Shown: positions 20,982 through 32,226 of the stretch, piece by piece
Layout: the number at the start of each line of letters is the position of its first letter
How positions within the stretch are numbered: position 1 is the stretch's first letter
Assembly (NCBI RefSeq): GCF_009017415.1
Contig: NC_092410.1
Location: 2,728,001-2,792,000 of the forward strand
Source of the DNA: Aspergillus flavus
Taxonomy: Eukaryota > Ascomycota > Eurotiomycetes > Eurotiales > Aspergillaceae
DNA length: 64,000 bases
Direction: 5' to 3'
Translations under genes and position numbers: made by a program
The notes under the pieces: model-generated
What the model was told of the DNA's origin: nothing
The model's input: only the letters and a program-made list of their open reading frames with translations
The model's database searches: none

Positions 20982-22598
20982 ATGGCGACAGAGTATAAAC
21001 TACCGTTCGAGGTATGTGTCCTTTCATCGCGATCGGATAACAACCCCAATTAATGCACGGTTAATAGCTGAACGACCCAAGTCTGCTCCACTTTGACTCC
21101 TTCGTCGGCAACAGCTGGGTCCAGGCGAAGAGTGGGAAACGCTTTGAGGTCGTTGGTACAGTACCAGGTAACAGGCCTACGTAGATACGCCGGCTACTAA
21201 CCTCGATAATGTGAAGATCCCGGAACCGACATTCCTTGGGCCAGCTGTCCGACCAATAGTGCCGAGGACGTTCCATCAGCTGTGGAAACCGCGCACGCCG
21301 CGTTCGAGCAATACAAGAAAAGTAACCCCCGCCAGCGAGCACAATGGCTCCTTAAATGGGATACGCTCATCCGGGAAGCCAAGCCCGACCTCGCCAAGAT
21401 CCTCACACACGAGACGGGTAAGCCGCTGGCCGAGTCCTACGGAGAAATCGACTACGCGACCGGTTTCACCTGGTGGTTCGCCGGCGAAGCTGAGCGCATC
21501 CACGGCAGCATCAGCGTGCCCTCGGCGCCAAACCGCCGGGTCTTCACGGTCAAGCAACCCATTGGCGTGGCGGCCGCCTTAGTGCCCTGGAACTTTCCCA
21601 TCGCGATGGTCCTGCGCAAGGCGGGCGCGGCGTTCGCCGCGGGTTGTACCATGATCGTGAAGCCGAGCCCCGAGACACCGCTGACAGCGCTGGTGTTGGC
21701 GCATCTAGCGCAGAAAGCGGGTTTCCCGGCGGGCGTGTTTAATGTGCTGACGACGGATCTGGAGAATACGCCGTCGTTGAGTGAGGCGTTGTGTAAGCAT
21801 CCGTTGGTGAAGAAGGTAACTTTCACAGGCTCTACGCGGGTCGGGAAATTGATTGCTTCGCACTGTGCGCATGGACTGAAGAAGTTGACGTTGGAGCTGG
21901 GCGGGAACTGTCCGTTCCTGGTGTTTGATGATGCTAATCTGGATCAGGCGCTGGATCAGCTCATGGCGTTGAAGTGGCGGCATGCTGGACAGGCGTGCAT
22001 CACAGCCAACCGGGTGTATGTCCAGGCGGGCATCTATGATCGCTTTGCACAGTTACTCAAGGAGCGTACGCAGAAGTTGGTCGTGGGTCATGGTGCCAAA
22101 GAGGGCACGACGATGGGCCCCGTGACCACTCCTCGGAGCATTGACAAGGCACTCAGCCAGGTCGAAGATGCCCGTCGACTTGGAGCCGACGTGATTCTGG
22201 GAGGGAATAAGGTCACGGATACCAAGGGGTATTTCTTTGAGCCCACGATCCTGACGGGCATGACCAAGGACATGTTGGTGTCCCGGGAGGAGACCTTTGC
22301 GCCTATCGCTGCCCTCTATAAATTTGAAACGGAGGAAGAGGCAGTGCAGCTGGCCAATGACACTAGCATGGGACTGGCCAGTTACGCGTTCACCAAGAAT
22401 ATTGATCGCATGTGGAGGTTACTAGAGAACTTGGATGCTGGCATGATTGGCATGAACACGGGTAACTCCTCAGCCGCGGAGTCTCCATTTGGAGGCATCA
22501 AGGAGTCCGGGTATGGTAAGGAAAGTGGGAAGGAGGTTGCCGTGAATGAGTATCTGGTGACAAAGACGGGAACTCTTACGATCGAGGGACAGTATTAG
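20982..22598 (+). CDS. succinate-semialdehyde dehydrogenase (NAD(P)+)
   Basis: Aldehyde dehydrogenase that oxidises succinate semialdehyde to succinate, the last step of GABA breakdown. Three exons (20982-21011, 21068-21155, 21217-22598; introns 56 and 61 nt) give 499 residues, close to the usual SSADH length. The first exon codes only ten residues (MATEYKLPFE). Key sequence: ETGKPLAESYGEIDYATGF, a signature of the SSADH branch; VPWNFPIAMVLRK; cofactor loop FTGSTRVGKLI; catalytic Glu in LELGGNCPF; catalytic Cys at about residue 300 in GQACITANRVYV; and the end ESPFGGIKESGYGKESGKE. No peroxisomal or clear mitochondrial signal is visible. The next gene downstream in the same direction is a FluG-like fusion, 952 bases away, which may link the two in amine or GABA catabolism. 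Confidence 0.88.
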
Positions 22599-23550
22599 TA
22601 GGCATAACAGAGGGTCTTATGCGTACAATGCAGGTTAGGTGTCCATTTTGGACTGATTCGACAAATTGATTAACTGCTCTAGGTAGTCTAATCGAGAAAT
22701 GTCATGCGGTAATCAATCGTAGTGAAAAGGCACGGACCTCAGGCATAAATGAATATAATATAATCGATTACTTATACTCCGTTTGTTGTCGGAGTCCAGC
22801 TCCGAAGAGGCACTAATTACTCGATGGGGTCTAGCGGATCCGAGGAGCATCTAAGTTTAGTTAGTTTCATCCAACTGGGCAAAAAAGTCGGCACTTAACC
22901 GCTTTGGAAGTTGCCGCTGCTCGTAGAGATTACCGGATGCAGTATAGTGCACGAGCTATCCAGTGATCATCGATGGATTTGGTTTGATCTTCTTTTTCAT
23001 CCACTCCTGCTTTTTCTATCTTTCGCTCTCGAATGATTGATTGATTGATTCCAGACGAACTCACGGTCGTCGAGTCTTCCGCCTTGGGATTGGCATGATT
23101 AGCCTTCCCTGTGACAGGAAGAGTGCCCTGCCAATCATGCCAGGACTTGATCTCTTATCCCCTCCGGCGCTGAACTAAGCATTCTTTCTTTTGAGGTAAC
23201 ATCTCCGATATTGTCACATCGCGCCTTAACTGTCCTGTTCCAAGTCCGACCATCTCGACGACTTGATCGACACTCGGACGCTGACGAACTGCCTATTTGG
23301 GTAAGCATCTACTGCTTTTTTGTCCTTCTATTTTTGTTCGATTATTTTCTCTTTTCTCTTGCTATCGGTCCTCCCTGGGTCGGGTCGTTTATATACTCCT
23401 CGGTCTTCTGTCCGGGTCGACACTCCTCTACCTGTCATACAACTTCCAGAACCTATTCTGTGATGAACATACTATCATTTATCTCATAATTACGACACTC
23501 TTCCTCTAAACTCTACCTAATCATAATAATCAATCTTTCCTTAATCAATC
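22599..23550. other. intergenic with long pyrimidine-rich leader of the FluG-like gene
   Basis: Contains a nested inverted repeat at 23091-23142 and CT-rich tracts at 23310-23420. ORFs here have no family features and are probably leader or promoter. Confidence 0.5.
23091..23142. repeat. nested inverted repeat upstream of FluG-like gene
   Basis: Perfect 10-bp arms TGGCATGATT (23091-23100) and AATCATGCCA (23133-23142) enclose a second dyad, CTTCC...GGAAG, centred on CCTGTGACAGG. It could be a hairpin in DNA or RNA, or two palindromic protein sites. Confidence 0.55.
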
Positions 23551-26207
23551 ATGGATCTTACTTCCCTCCAATCCTTGATCCAAACACATCCCCTCATTGA
23601 TAACCATGCCCATAACCTCTTGAAGCGTGATGAGGCCTGCAACTACGCCAAGTATCCCTTTGAACAAATCACTTCAGAAGCCCAGGGTTCCGCCCTGGGC
23701 AATGCCACCTCTACATTACCATTACACCGTGCCGCCACACAGCTCGCCGCGCTCTACCGCTGTGCCTCCTCCGACTGGGACCATGTCAAGGCGGCACGCG
23801 ACGCATGGGTACAGCGCGACTATGACGGTCTGATTCGCGAGTGTCTGCAGGGCACGCATACTTTGCTTCTCGACGATCTACTGACCGATCAAGACATTGA
23901 ATCTTACGAATGGCATGACCGCTTCACCACATCGCAGACCAAACGGATTGTGCGGATCGAGATATTGGCCGCTGAAACAATTTCCACCCTGATGCGGGAC
24001 GACGCCCGGCCTCAGGAAGGAGACGTCTCGGTGCTGCGGGAGCGGTGGGAGCAGTTCCGTGAGGGCTTTAAGCAACGTATCGCCGAGGCGATCGCAGACC
24101 CCGCAGTGGTGGGGTTCAAATCGGTGATTTGCTACCGAACTGGGCTTAACGTCCAGCCTATCGAGGACAGCGACGATACCCTTCTGCTCGAGTCATTCGG
24201 GCGTACGGTTGGCCAAGGACAGGGGTCTGCGTACCGGGTGGAGGACAAGCGGCTGAATGACTGGGTCGTCCGTCAGACGCTCAATCTCCTGCAGTCCGCT
24301 AAGGCCGCCACCGCATCGGCCCCCAACAAACCTTTGCAGCTGCACACCGGACTGGGCGATAACGACATCGACCTAGTGCTCGCCAACCCGGCTCACCTGC
24401 AGTCATTAATCGCTCAGTACCCGGAAGTAGATTTCGTATTGCTGCATTCTTCGTATCCGTACACACGGGAAGCCGGATATCTGGCCTGTGTATACCCCAA
24501 TGTCTACCTGGACCTGGGAGAGGTTTTCCCTATGGTGAGCCGGGATGCACAGGAGTCCATTCTGCGTGACAGTCTAGACATCGTACCCACTACGCGCTTG
24601 CTGTGGAGTACCGACGGCCATTTCTTCCCGGAAACCTTCTACTTGGCCAACAAGCAGTTCCGCGATGTGATGGAAAAGGTCTTCGTCGATTATGTTCACC
24701 ACGGCGATTTTACTGTCGATCAAGCGAAACAGGCGGCTGCTGACATCCTCTTCCACAACTCCAATCGTGCATACAGCTTGAACGAGAAGCTCGCTTATGA
24801 GGCACCGGTCTCGGCGAACTCCGTGTCCGCCTCGTCGACCGCTACTCTCGATGCATTCATGCGGGGTAATCCCGATGTCAAGTATATCTGGATGCAATTC
24901 ATTGACTACACCAATACGACCCGAGTTCGGATGTTCCCTGTCGCGGAGTTCGCCAAGATCGCGCGCAAGCAACGTCGGGTGGGCATTTGTCTCTGCACCC
25001 AACTGATGCTGCAAGATGATAGCATTGCGCCGGAAGGGTCAGTCACAGGCCAATTCTACATGGAGCCGGACTTGTCCAGCCTTCGCCGCAATGTGGGAAT
25101 CGACTCGAAGAGTGCCACCGTGATGACCTACTGGAAGACGGAAGAAGGCGCCCCACTGCCCGGTTGTCCGAGGACAACCTTGCAACGGGTCACAAACAAC
25201 CTGCGCGAGCACGGTATCGAGGTCACTTGCGGCTTTGAGATCGAAGTCATCCTCTTGAAGCCCATCACGAACGACGCGGGCGAGACCGATTATGTTCCCG
25301 TGGTCCGGAACCACTCCTGGTCCCAAATGACCAGCGACACCCGGAAGATGGTCCCCTTGCTGGAGGAGATTGTCGAAGCCCTCGCGTCTATTGGCATTCA
25401 TCTGGAGCAATTCCACGCCGAGTCTGCCCCGGGCCAATTTGAGTTCATCCTGCCCCCAGGCTCGCCCATCGCCACGGTAGACACCCTGATCAAAGCCCGC
25501 CAAGTCGTCACCTGTGTGGCCGAGCAGCACGGCCTCCGCGCTACGCTCCACCCCCGTCCACTCCCCCACGCCGCGGGCTCGGCGTCCCACGCTCATGTCT
25601 CCATCGCTCCCCCCACCCAGGAAGACGCCTTCCTCGCCGGCGTTATGCGTCACTACCCAGCCTTGGCGGCATTCACCCTGTCGCAGGATGTGAGTTACGA
25701 CCGCGTGAAGTCAGGTCTCTGGGCCGGCAGCGAATGGGTCACATGGGGCACGCAGAACCGTGAAACCCCGATCCGCAAGATCTCTCCAGGCCACTGGGAG
25801 ATCAAGACGCTCGACGGACTAGCCAACATGTACTTCGCCATCGCTGCCTTCCTCTCCGCCGGTTACCTAGGCGTGAAGGAGAACCTCCCTCTCACTGTCA
25901 AGGATTGTATCCGTAAGTTCACCCCCATCTTACAGTACCCCTTGAACAGGATAAAATGAATTAACAAAACAAAACAGACGATGCCGCCAAATTACCCCAA
26001 GCCGAGCGCGAAGCCCTAGGCATCACAACCGAGCTTCCCAAATCTCTCACCCAAAGTCTAGACGCCCTGGAGGCAGACTCCGCTCTGCAGAGCATCATCG
26101 GCGAAACCGTCGTCAATAATTACACCAGCGTCAAGCGCATCGAAAGTAAACGTTTACTCGCCATGGACGAAACCACCAGAAGAACGTGGCTTCTTGAGCG
26201 TTATTAG
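23551..26207 (+). CDS. FluG-like amidohydrolase / glutamine synthetase-I fusion
   Basis: Two exons (23551-25912, 25978-26207; 65-nt intron) give 863 residues, the size of A. nidulans FluG. The N-terminal half is an amidohydrolase-like TIM barrel: metal motif IDNHAHNLL (His19, His21), LHTGLGDNDIDL, FVLLHSSYPYTREAGYLA and LLWSTDGHFFPETF, so all usual ligand positions look filled. The second half, from about residue 430, is a GS-I/gamma-glutamyl ligase domain: GFEIEVILLKP, ESAPGQFEFILPPG, SHAHVSIAPP and RETPIRKISPGHWEIK. FluG itself makes an extracellular sporulation signal, but fungi carry several FluG-like paralogues, so I do not claim orthology. The GS half resembles ligases that glutamylate amines. 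With the succinate-semialdehyde dehydrogenase just upstream it could serve polyamine or GABA use (inference). Confidence 0.85.
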
Positions 26208-26883
26208 ATTTGATTCATATCCATGACTTGCCTTTCCGATACCTTCGTCTGATGACATGGCATATCTGCATATGTCCTATGATATCCTGAATAGATTATT
26301 TAATTTTTACGGTTTATGAATGATACCTTAATATATATATATATATATTTTGAAACTTCTCATTGCAATTTTGGATTATCAAGCACTGCCGTGAGCATAG
26401 TAGATTTCTTGTAAGGGAACACGGCATTTAATCTAGATGCTTTTCAATATAGAGAATTTCTATAGTCTAGATTCTTAGATATTGGTAAAGGTGAAGAGGG
26501 ATTATGCTCTAAATTGCTTGAAAATGCTCTATTGGTGGCAGATGCTCAGTGTATGCATTTTTCTTGCTTTATGCTTCTAGGATCCTGATTGAGTGGCGTA
26601 GAAAAAACAGACAAAACAAAGCTAGATTTCTAAATGAAACATATGCCAGGATGAAGAAGATGACACCGCTTTAAGATGCCTACTAAAAGCAATACAGCTG
26701 CGCAAGAACATATGACTCGTGTATTATCATCATGTAAGGGTATCACTCGTGACAGATCTAAGAACATATCCACATCTAATGAAATAGCTAAAAACAAATC
26801 AACCAGCCGCCTATGATAGATGCAAAACAAATGCAAAGTGTAATCCAATCCAAACCCGGCAGTCTATTGCCGATCTAGATGGA
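26208..26883. other. intergenic, 3' ends of convergent genes
   Basis: A/T-rich sequence with an AT dinucleotide tract at 26331-26348. No gene seen. Confidence 0.55.
26331..26348. repeat. (AT)n microsatellite
   Basis: About nine AT units downstream of the FluG-like gene. Confidence 0.7.
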
Positions 26884-29800
26884 TCATGATGACAGACACC
26901 GGTTTCCTAGGCCGTTCTCTGCCCATTCTTCCAAGAGTCGCGAGACCTCTTTGAAAGAAACCGGTTTCGTGAGGAAAAGATCGACGCCGGAAGTAAGGGC
27001 TTCCGACTCATCGCGCGAGCTGCTGAGCCCAGTCAGGGCGATGATCGTCGCAGGCGTACAACAGTCGCGTTCCTTCTCGATCGCTCGAATGGCCCGCGTG
27101 GCTTCAAAGCCGTTCATGACTGGCATCGAGATATCTATTCGTTTTGGTTAGAATTTCCGTGATTGCCCGACTAGTTAGCGGGTAAGAAATCACAAAGATA
27201 ACTTACCCATAAAAATCAGGTCATAGCCTTGTTGAAGCCTTTCAACGGCATCAACTGCTACTTTACCGTTCTCAGCAGAGTCCAGCGTAGACAGGTTACG
27301 TTTCTTCATGAAGGTCAGCATGAGATTGAGGTTGATAGCGTTGTCGTCCACGACAAGTACGCGTGCGAGGCGCTGGGGCTTGGATTCCGGCTCCTTGATT
27401 TCCGACGGCGATGGATCCCGGACTGAAGAAGAAGGAGACATTATGGTCGGAAGGATTTCTGGAATTTCACTATGTGTTGGGGAATGTGCTGATCCAAGTA
27501 ACGATGATGCGCCCGAACTGCTCGTGGCGTCTGGTGTTAGATCTGCCACATCATCGGAGAACTCGGACTCGAAGCCGCCTTTGCCATCGGGTATGAACTT
27601 GGGTCGTTCCGGGAGGACAATGGACTTCGTGGTCGGGATGCTGTTAGCGTGTGAATCAAAACACTTCCGAATGCTTCTGGCAAGTTTGTGTGGACCACAT
27701 GGCGGACGGATGATATTGACTATGCTAGCGAGAGAAGAGCACTCTTTTAGCTTCGTAGCTCGGTCGACGGATTTGTCGCAGAGGAGAAGAAGAGCTGGAA
27801 CTTTTGTTGCAAACTGCTTCTTCAGATCTGCAGCTGAAGTGGCTCCTTCGGAAAGGACGATGTCGACAGGGCCCTGAGACGACCAGGAGACCAGCTCGAG
27901 GCCGTACCACTCGGTCAGGTAACGACTAATAATAGACCACCAAGGATGGCCTGCTATCTCATCTGGCTCCACGCCGGCGATAGCAACCCGTCGACCTGCA
28001 TGGTTGTCTCGTAAGAGGCGACTTTCGGTTGGGCTGTCCTTTTCTTTTGCGGACGGTGACCGCGGGGTTAGCGGGTCCTCGGCGATATCTTCAACATCCG
28101 GTCGCAAGAGAGGCAAAGTGACCTTCACAGTAGTCCCCTCACCAGGCGTGCTATTCACATTGATGCGACCATTCAGCGATTTCACAAGACTCCGGACGAT
28201 AGATAGCCCCAAGCCAGTTCCCACGGCCAACGTATCCTCCTGTGCGAACGGAGTGTACAGGCGCCCGCGCAAAAACTCCTCCGAAATGCCTTTTCCGGTA
28301 TCCGAAACAACGAGGGTCACTAACTCCTCCATGCCTGACCGGCGACAACGACCCTCAGCCTCGGTCACCTCCAGTCGCACTGACACCCGACCTGAATCTG
28401 TATATTTCATAGCGTTGCCAAACACATTCATGATAATGCGCCGCAAAGCTCCTGGTTGGGTCTGATAAACCCAGTCATTTTGTGCAATGTTCACGACGAC
28501 ATCCACTTCAGGTCGAGGGTGTGAAAGACTGCCTTTGTCGCCTGGATCCTCCATAGGTGACACCACAACAGGCTGGTCAGATGAAATAGTGGACTTCTGA
28601 CCGTACGCATGTCCCAGACACACGCCTTCTACCACTTCCTCTGTTAGAAGGGCTAGGTCTGTTGATACATACGTGTCCAAATGAGCTGATAGCCGATCAA
28701 GCGCCCGATAGTCGGATGGTACTGTTTTGTCCCGCTTGATTTGACGCCATGACTTCTCCAATGAGACAATCTTACTGTAGTCTAGAACCTGGTTCATCGT
28801 GTCCAGTAATGTCCGGCCACATGCATCGATGGTTTCCAAGAGCGAACCCTGAAAGTCATCCAGTTTCGTCCCACTCAAAAACTCAGCCGCTGCCAAGATA
28901 CCGTGCAGGGGACTGCGTAATTCATGCCTGTGGAAGAGATACCGATCAATAGCCGACCTACGAGACTAAAGATTTCAGGGATATACTTACGAAATACTGC
29001 CGATAAAGTCCCCCTTCTGACGGTCAGAAATAAGCGATTCGACCCGGCTATACTCTGCCATGATCGAAGACCCAAAGCCAAGGACAGAGCTCAGTTCCAC
29101 GGACGAGTTGAAAACTCTGGTTTCGACCGTATTCCAACAAAAGCAGCCAGAGAACCATTGGGAATTGGCGGCGTTCCACAAAGGCACGAAGAGAACCTGG
29201 GTTGCGTTTGGGAAGTAAAGGTTCAGCATGGAGTTTTCCAAGGACTTCCACTTCTTTCCCGTACCCCTGCCTAATTCGGAGGTCTTGGTAGCTCGAGAAC
29301 GACTCCGAGAAGGCTTTTCGTCGTCGGAGCTAGAGACTAAACCATCTCGGTGGAAGGACCAGAGCTTTCCTTTCGAATAGCGCCGGAGCAGCTGATGTAG
29401 AAAACTACTATCGAAATTTGATGCTGGGTAGAGATTAGAGCTGCCCGGTCCCGGCGCGAATGGTTCATCGTTTGTCGAGATAGCCAATACGGGAGCCGGC
29501 GAGCTGTTTTCCGTGGAACAGTCGCTGCCGCTCTCGATATCGAGCATTGGTGTATTGCCTGCCTCCAAGAAAATGACACCGCCATCATCGCCGAGCTCAA
29601 GACTCTCGCGTAGCAAATTTGCGGCGCGCTTAAAGGCCCACGAGTTACCATGGACTTCATCCAGCCGCTGATTCCCCCGATTACCCGACCACCAATCGGG
29701 AAGTGGCGACAAGCCGGAATCGCCCCGACCCTCCGACATGGAGCTGATTGAACGGGCATCACTGCTCTGGGATCGCCGCGAAGGGAGCTCGAAACTGTTG

Positions 29801-30849
29801 AGCGAACCGACTGAGAGGTGATTCGCTCTCAGACAAGAAGATTGGGGTGTGCCCGGAACCGCCGCGAAGCTTCCAGCATACGAAGGATGTGACGTATCCA
29901 CAAAGCTCGAACTACCCTCAACAAAACAGCTGAGACCCCGAGATAGCCGAGCTGCACGTCTCCCCTCAGAAGCTTGACGGCTTACTCGCAAATAGTCCAT
30001 GATAAGCATACTCACGGTTTTCATAGTCTGCTTGTCGGTGTCGGTCAGCCCATCATGGGGTTTAGTGTCCAGGATGAAGAGGCAGCCGATATTGATATTG
30101 GTCTCCGTTGTCAGAGGGGTTCCTGCGTAGAATCGAAAGTTGGGTTTCTCACGCACAAAGGAAAGGCCCTTGTACTCGTCATGTTGGCTTAGATCATCGA
30201 TGACCAAAAACTTGCAGTGGCCTTCCTCTTTCTTCGAGGGACCGAGCGCAACTGTAGCCTACACGAGAAAAGGTCTAATTAGTGAGTGGATATAGTGTTC
30301 CCGACAAGTGAGACATACCGCACACATCTTCCATGCCTCGGTAGAAATGGTGCTACAACCACTCCAGACCCCATCTCCTGACATCTCATGCTTATTTGAT
30401 GTAGCGGTCGACCGCGTTGACTGTGCTAGGATAAATTGTGAGTTACGATCCGAGACACTAGATAGCACAATGATTAACTACCGCAGTTCAGTCAAGAACG
30501 GAACAGATCCCACGTACCTTATCAACACACGCTCGACATCCAGACGCAACGCTGCCAGCTGCGCGAAGGATGACAACGTCGTATTAGGATTGCCCAGGAC
30601 CAGAGCCTCCTCTGGCACGACCGTAGATGCTGCGCCGGTGGAGCCTAGTAACGGTGGTTGCGAAGAGATTGACGGCGACGGAGGGGTAGCGAGGGACGAA
30701 TCCTGGATTGGAGCCGAAGCTGAGAAAGGCGAGCTATTGCTGCTGGAGGTTCGGTTCCCACTGAGGACTCGTTCTGGTTGAAAGTAGCGATAGAGCTCAC
30801 GAACTCGGCGACCGGTATTGTGATCATCGCTCCTGTGGTTGGACTCCAT
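26884..30849 (-). CDS. hybrid histidine kinase (GAF - HisKA - HATPase - receiver)
   Basis: Two-component sensor that autophosphorylates on His and passes the phosphate to its own receiver domain. Five exons on the minus strand (30849-30518, 30457-30319, 30258-28991, 28927-27207, 27134-26884; introns 60, 60, 63 and 72 nt) give 1,236 residues. An N-terminal Ser/Pro-rich segment precedes a GAF-like sensor domain (about 105-250; CKFLVIDDLSQHDEYKG, FYAGTPLTTETNINIG). Then come a disordered Ser-rich stretch, H-box SHELRSPLHGILAA with phospho-His near 581, N-box FGNAMKYT near 745, G1 DTGKGISEE, F-box LYTPFAQED and G2 GTGLGLSIV. The receiver starts at about 1098 (RVLVVDDNAINLNLM) and its phospho-Asp is near 1154 in IFMDISMPVMNGFEA, exactly at the last intron. 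No membrane helix, so probably cytosolic. The signal is unknown. Confidence 0.9.
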
Positions 30850-32226
30850 GGTTGTCGAGTACGAGATAACGACTGGAACGAGAGGGGATAAAGCACGAAA
30901 AGAGATTTAATCGTTTAAGGGTTTCAGTCGCACTCCATCGTCAGTCCTTTCTCTTAGGACAGACTGTTGTCGGTTGGATTGGGTGAGGCGCAAGGGAAGA
31001 GCCTCAAATCTGAAGACTCTTATGGATGTTACGGGGAAAAGGCGGAAAAGACCAGAGAAAAAAAAAAAAAGAGTAAACAAGGGCTGAAACCGGGGGGTCC
31101 AAAATGAGTTTTATGAATAATGTCCCAGACAGGAAACCGGTTTAATATGCAGGCCGCGGCATGTGCCAAGAGGCGGACAGCCGATGGAGCAGTTGTCGTG
31201 GCTTGAGGGTACAATCCCACGGTAAGGAAACAAAGACTCGAAAAAGAAGGGACAACATGTTGCCTCATATTGAAAGTTTTACTGGGTCAGTGGCGATGGG
31301 TGATCGCACAAATGACAAGGCCCAAACAGGACGACATCATCCACTTTGGGATGCCGAATTATATGGCCGTCCGGGCATGATGCTGGTTTGGTTCCCCGCG
31401 ACGCCGGCTGATTGGAGGTACCTGTTAGCGACCATTGGCACGGCAAGGGGGGAAAACCTCAAGACCCATGCGATCTCAGATGGCTGAGCCGGAATTGTAG
31501 TCACGGTTATGATGATTGGGGACTCAGTGGAGGAAGATGATGAAACGACATCCGCCCAGCTTGTATTCTCACTGGATCACCTGCAGGAGCCACTAGGCTG
31601 CGTAGGGTAAGAGTGGAGCCTGCAGTTCCAGGCCACCCTGTTTTCGGTCCAAAATGCCACCACTGAACGTCCAGATCGACGCGTTGGCACCTTTAGCCCT
31701 TCCGCTCTATCGGAGAGCTCCGCGCCTTTTACTATTAACTCCTGTCATGCATGCACGATTCAATTTAATTCAATCGAGCTTGTCAATCTCACTGGCTGAT
31801 GTTTTTGCCGATGATTTATCAACTGTGATCAGTTGCGTGTTAGTCCCTCGCTTGGCTTCGCTCTTGTTTTCTGCTCAAGTCCCTCTCGATCGCTGCCTCA
31901 GGCGGGGCGCCTGTCACGGGCCCTGACTAAGCGTTCTAGAATCCCAGGGATTCGCGGCGGTGTCCCGTGGTTCAGTTCCATTACGTCTTTCCAGCTAAGT
32001 CCTTGGGATATCATTAAGTAATGCACTATCAATCATGTGAGTTGCCTAAGATAGTTTCAGACAGATAAAGTTGATATCACTCTATACTATATATATACTA
32101 GCTCGCCATCTATATTGTACATCATGACGACGCAGGGACGTAACAATGCATATGTACTTCAACGCTCACATATGTCCAATCATAACTCATCAAAGGCGAA
32201 AGGAATACGACCGGCGAGCACCGTGT
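30850..32226. other. intergenic region
   Basis: Promoter of the histidine kinase (minus strand) and 3' flank of the MFS gene. Poly-A/T tract at about 31057-31070. No coding region recognised. Confidence 0.5.

Noticed and set aside
23211..23489. 92-residue frame rich in Phe and Leu upstream of the FluG-like gene
   Set aside because: Comes from the pyrimidine-rich leader; no conserved motif and an unlikely composition for a secreted or membrane protein.
25039..25653. 204-residue antisense frame in the FluG-like gene
   Set aside because: Shadow of the glutamine-synthetase coding strand.
31057..31070. Poly-A tract as a retroposon tail
   Set aside because: No coding or element sequence adjacent; ordinary intergenic homopolymer.
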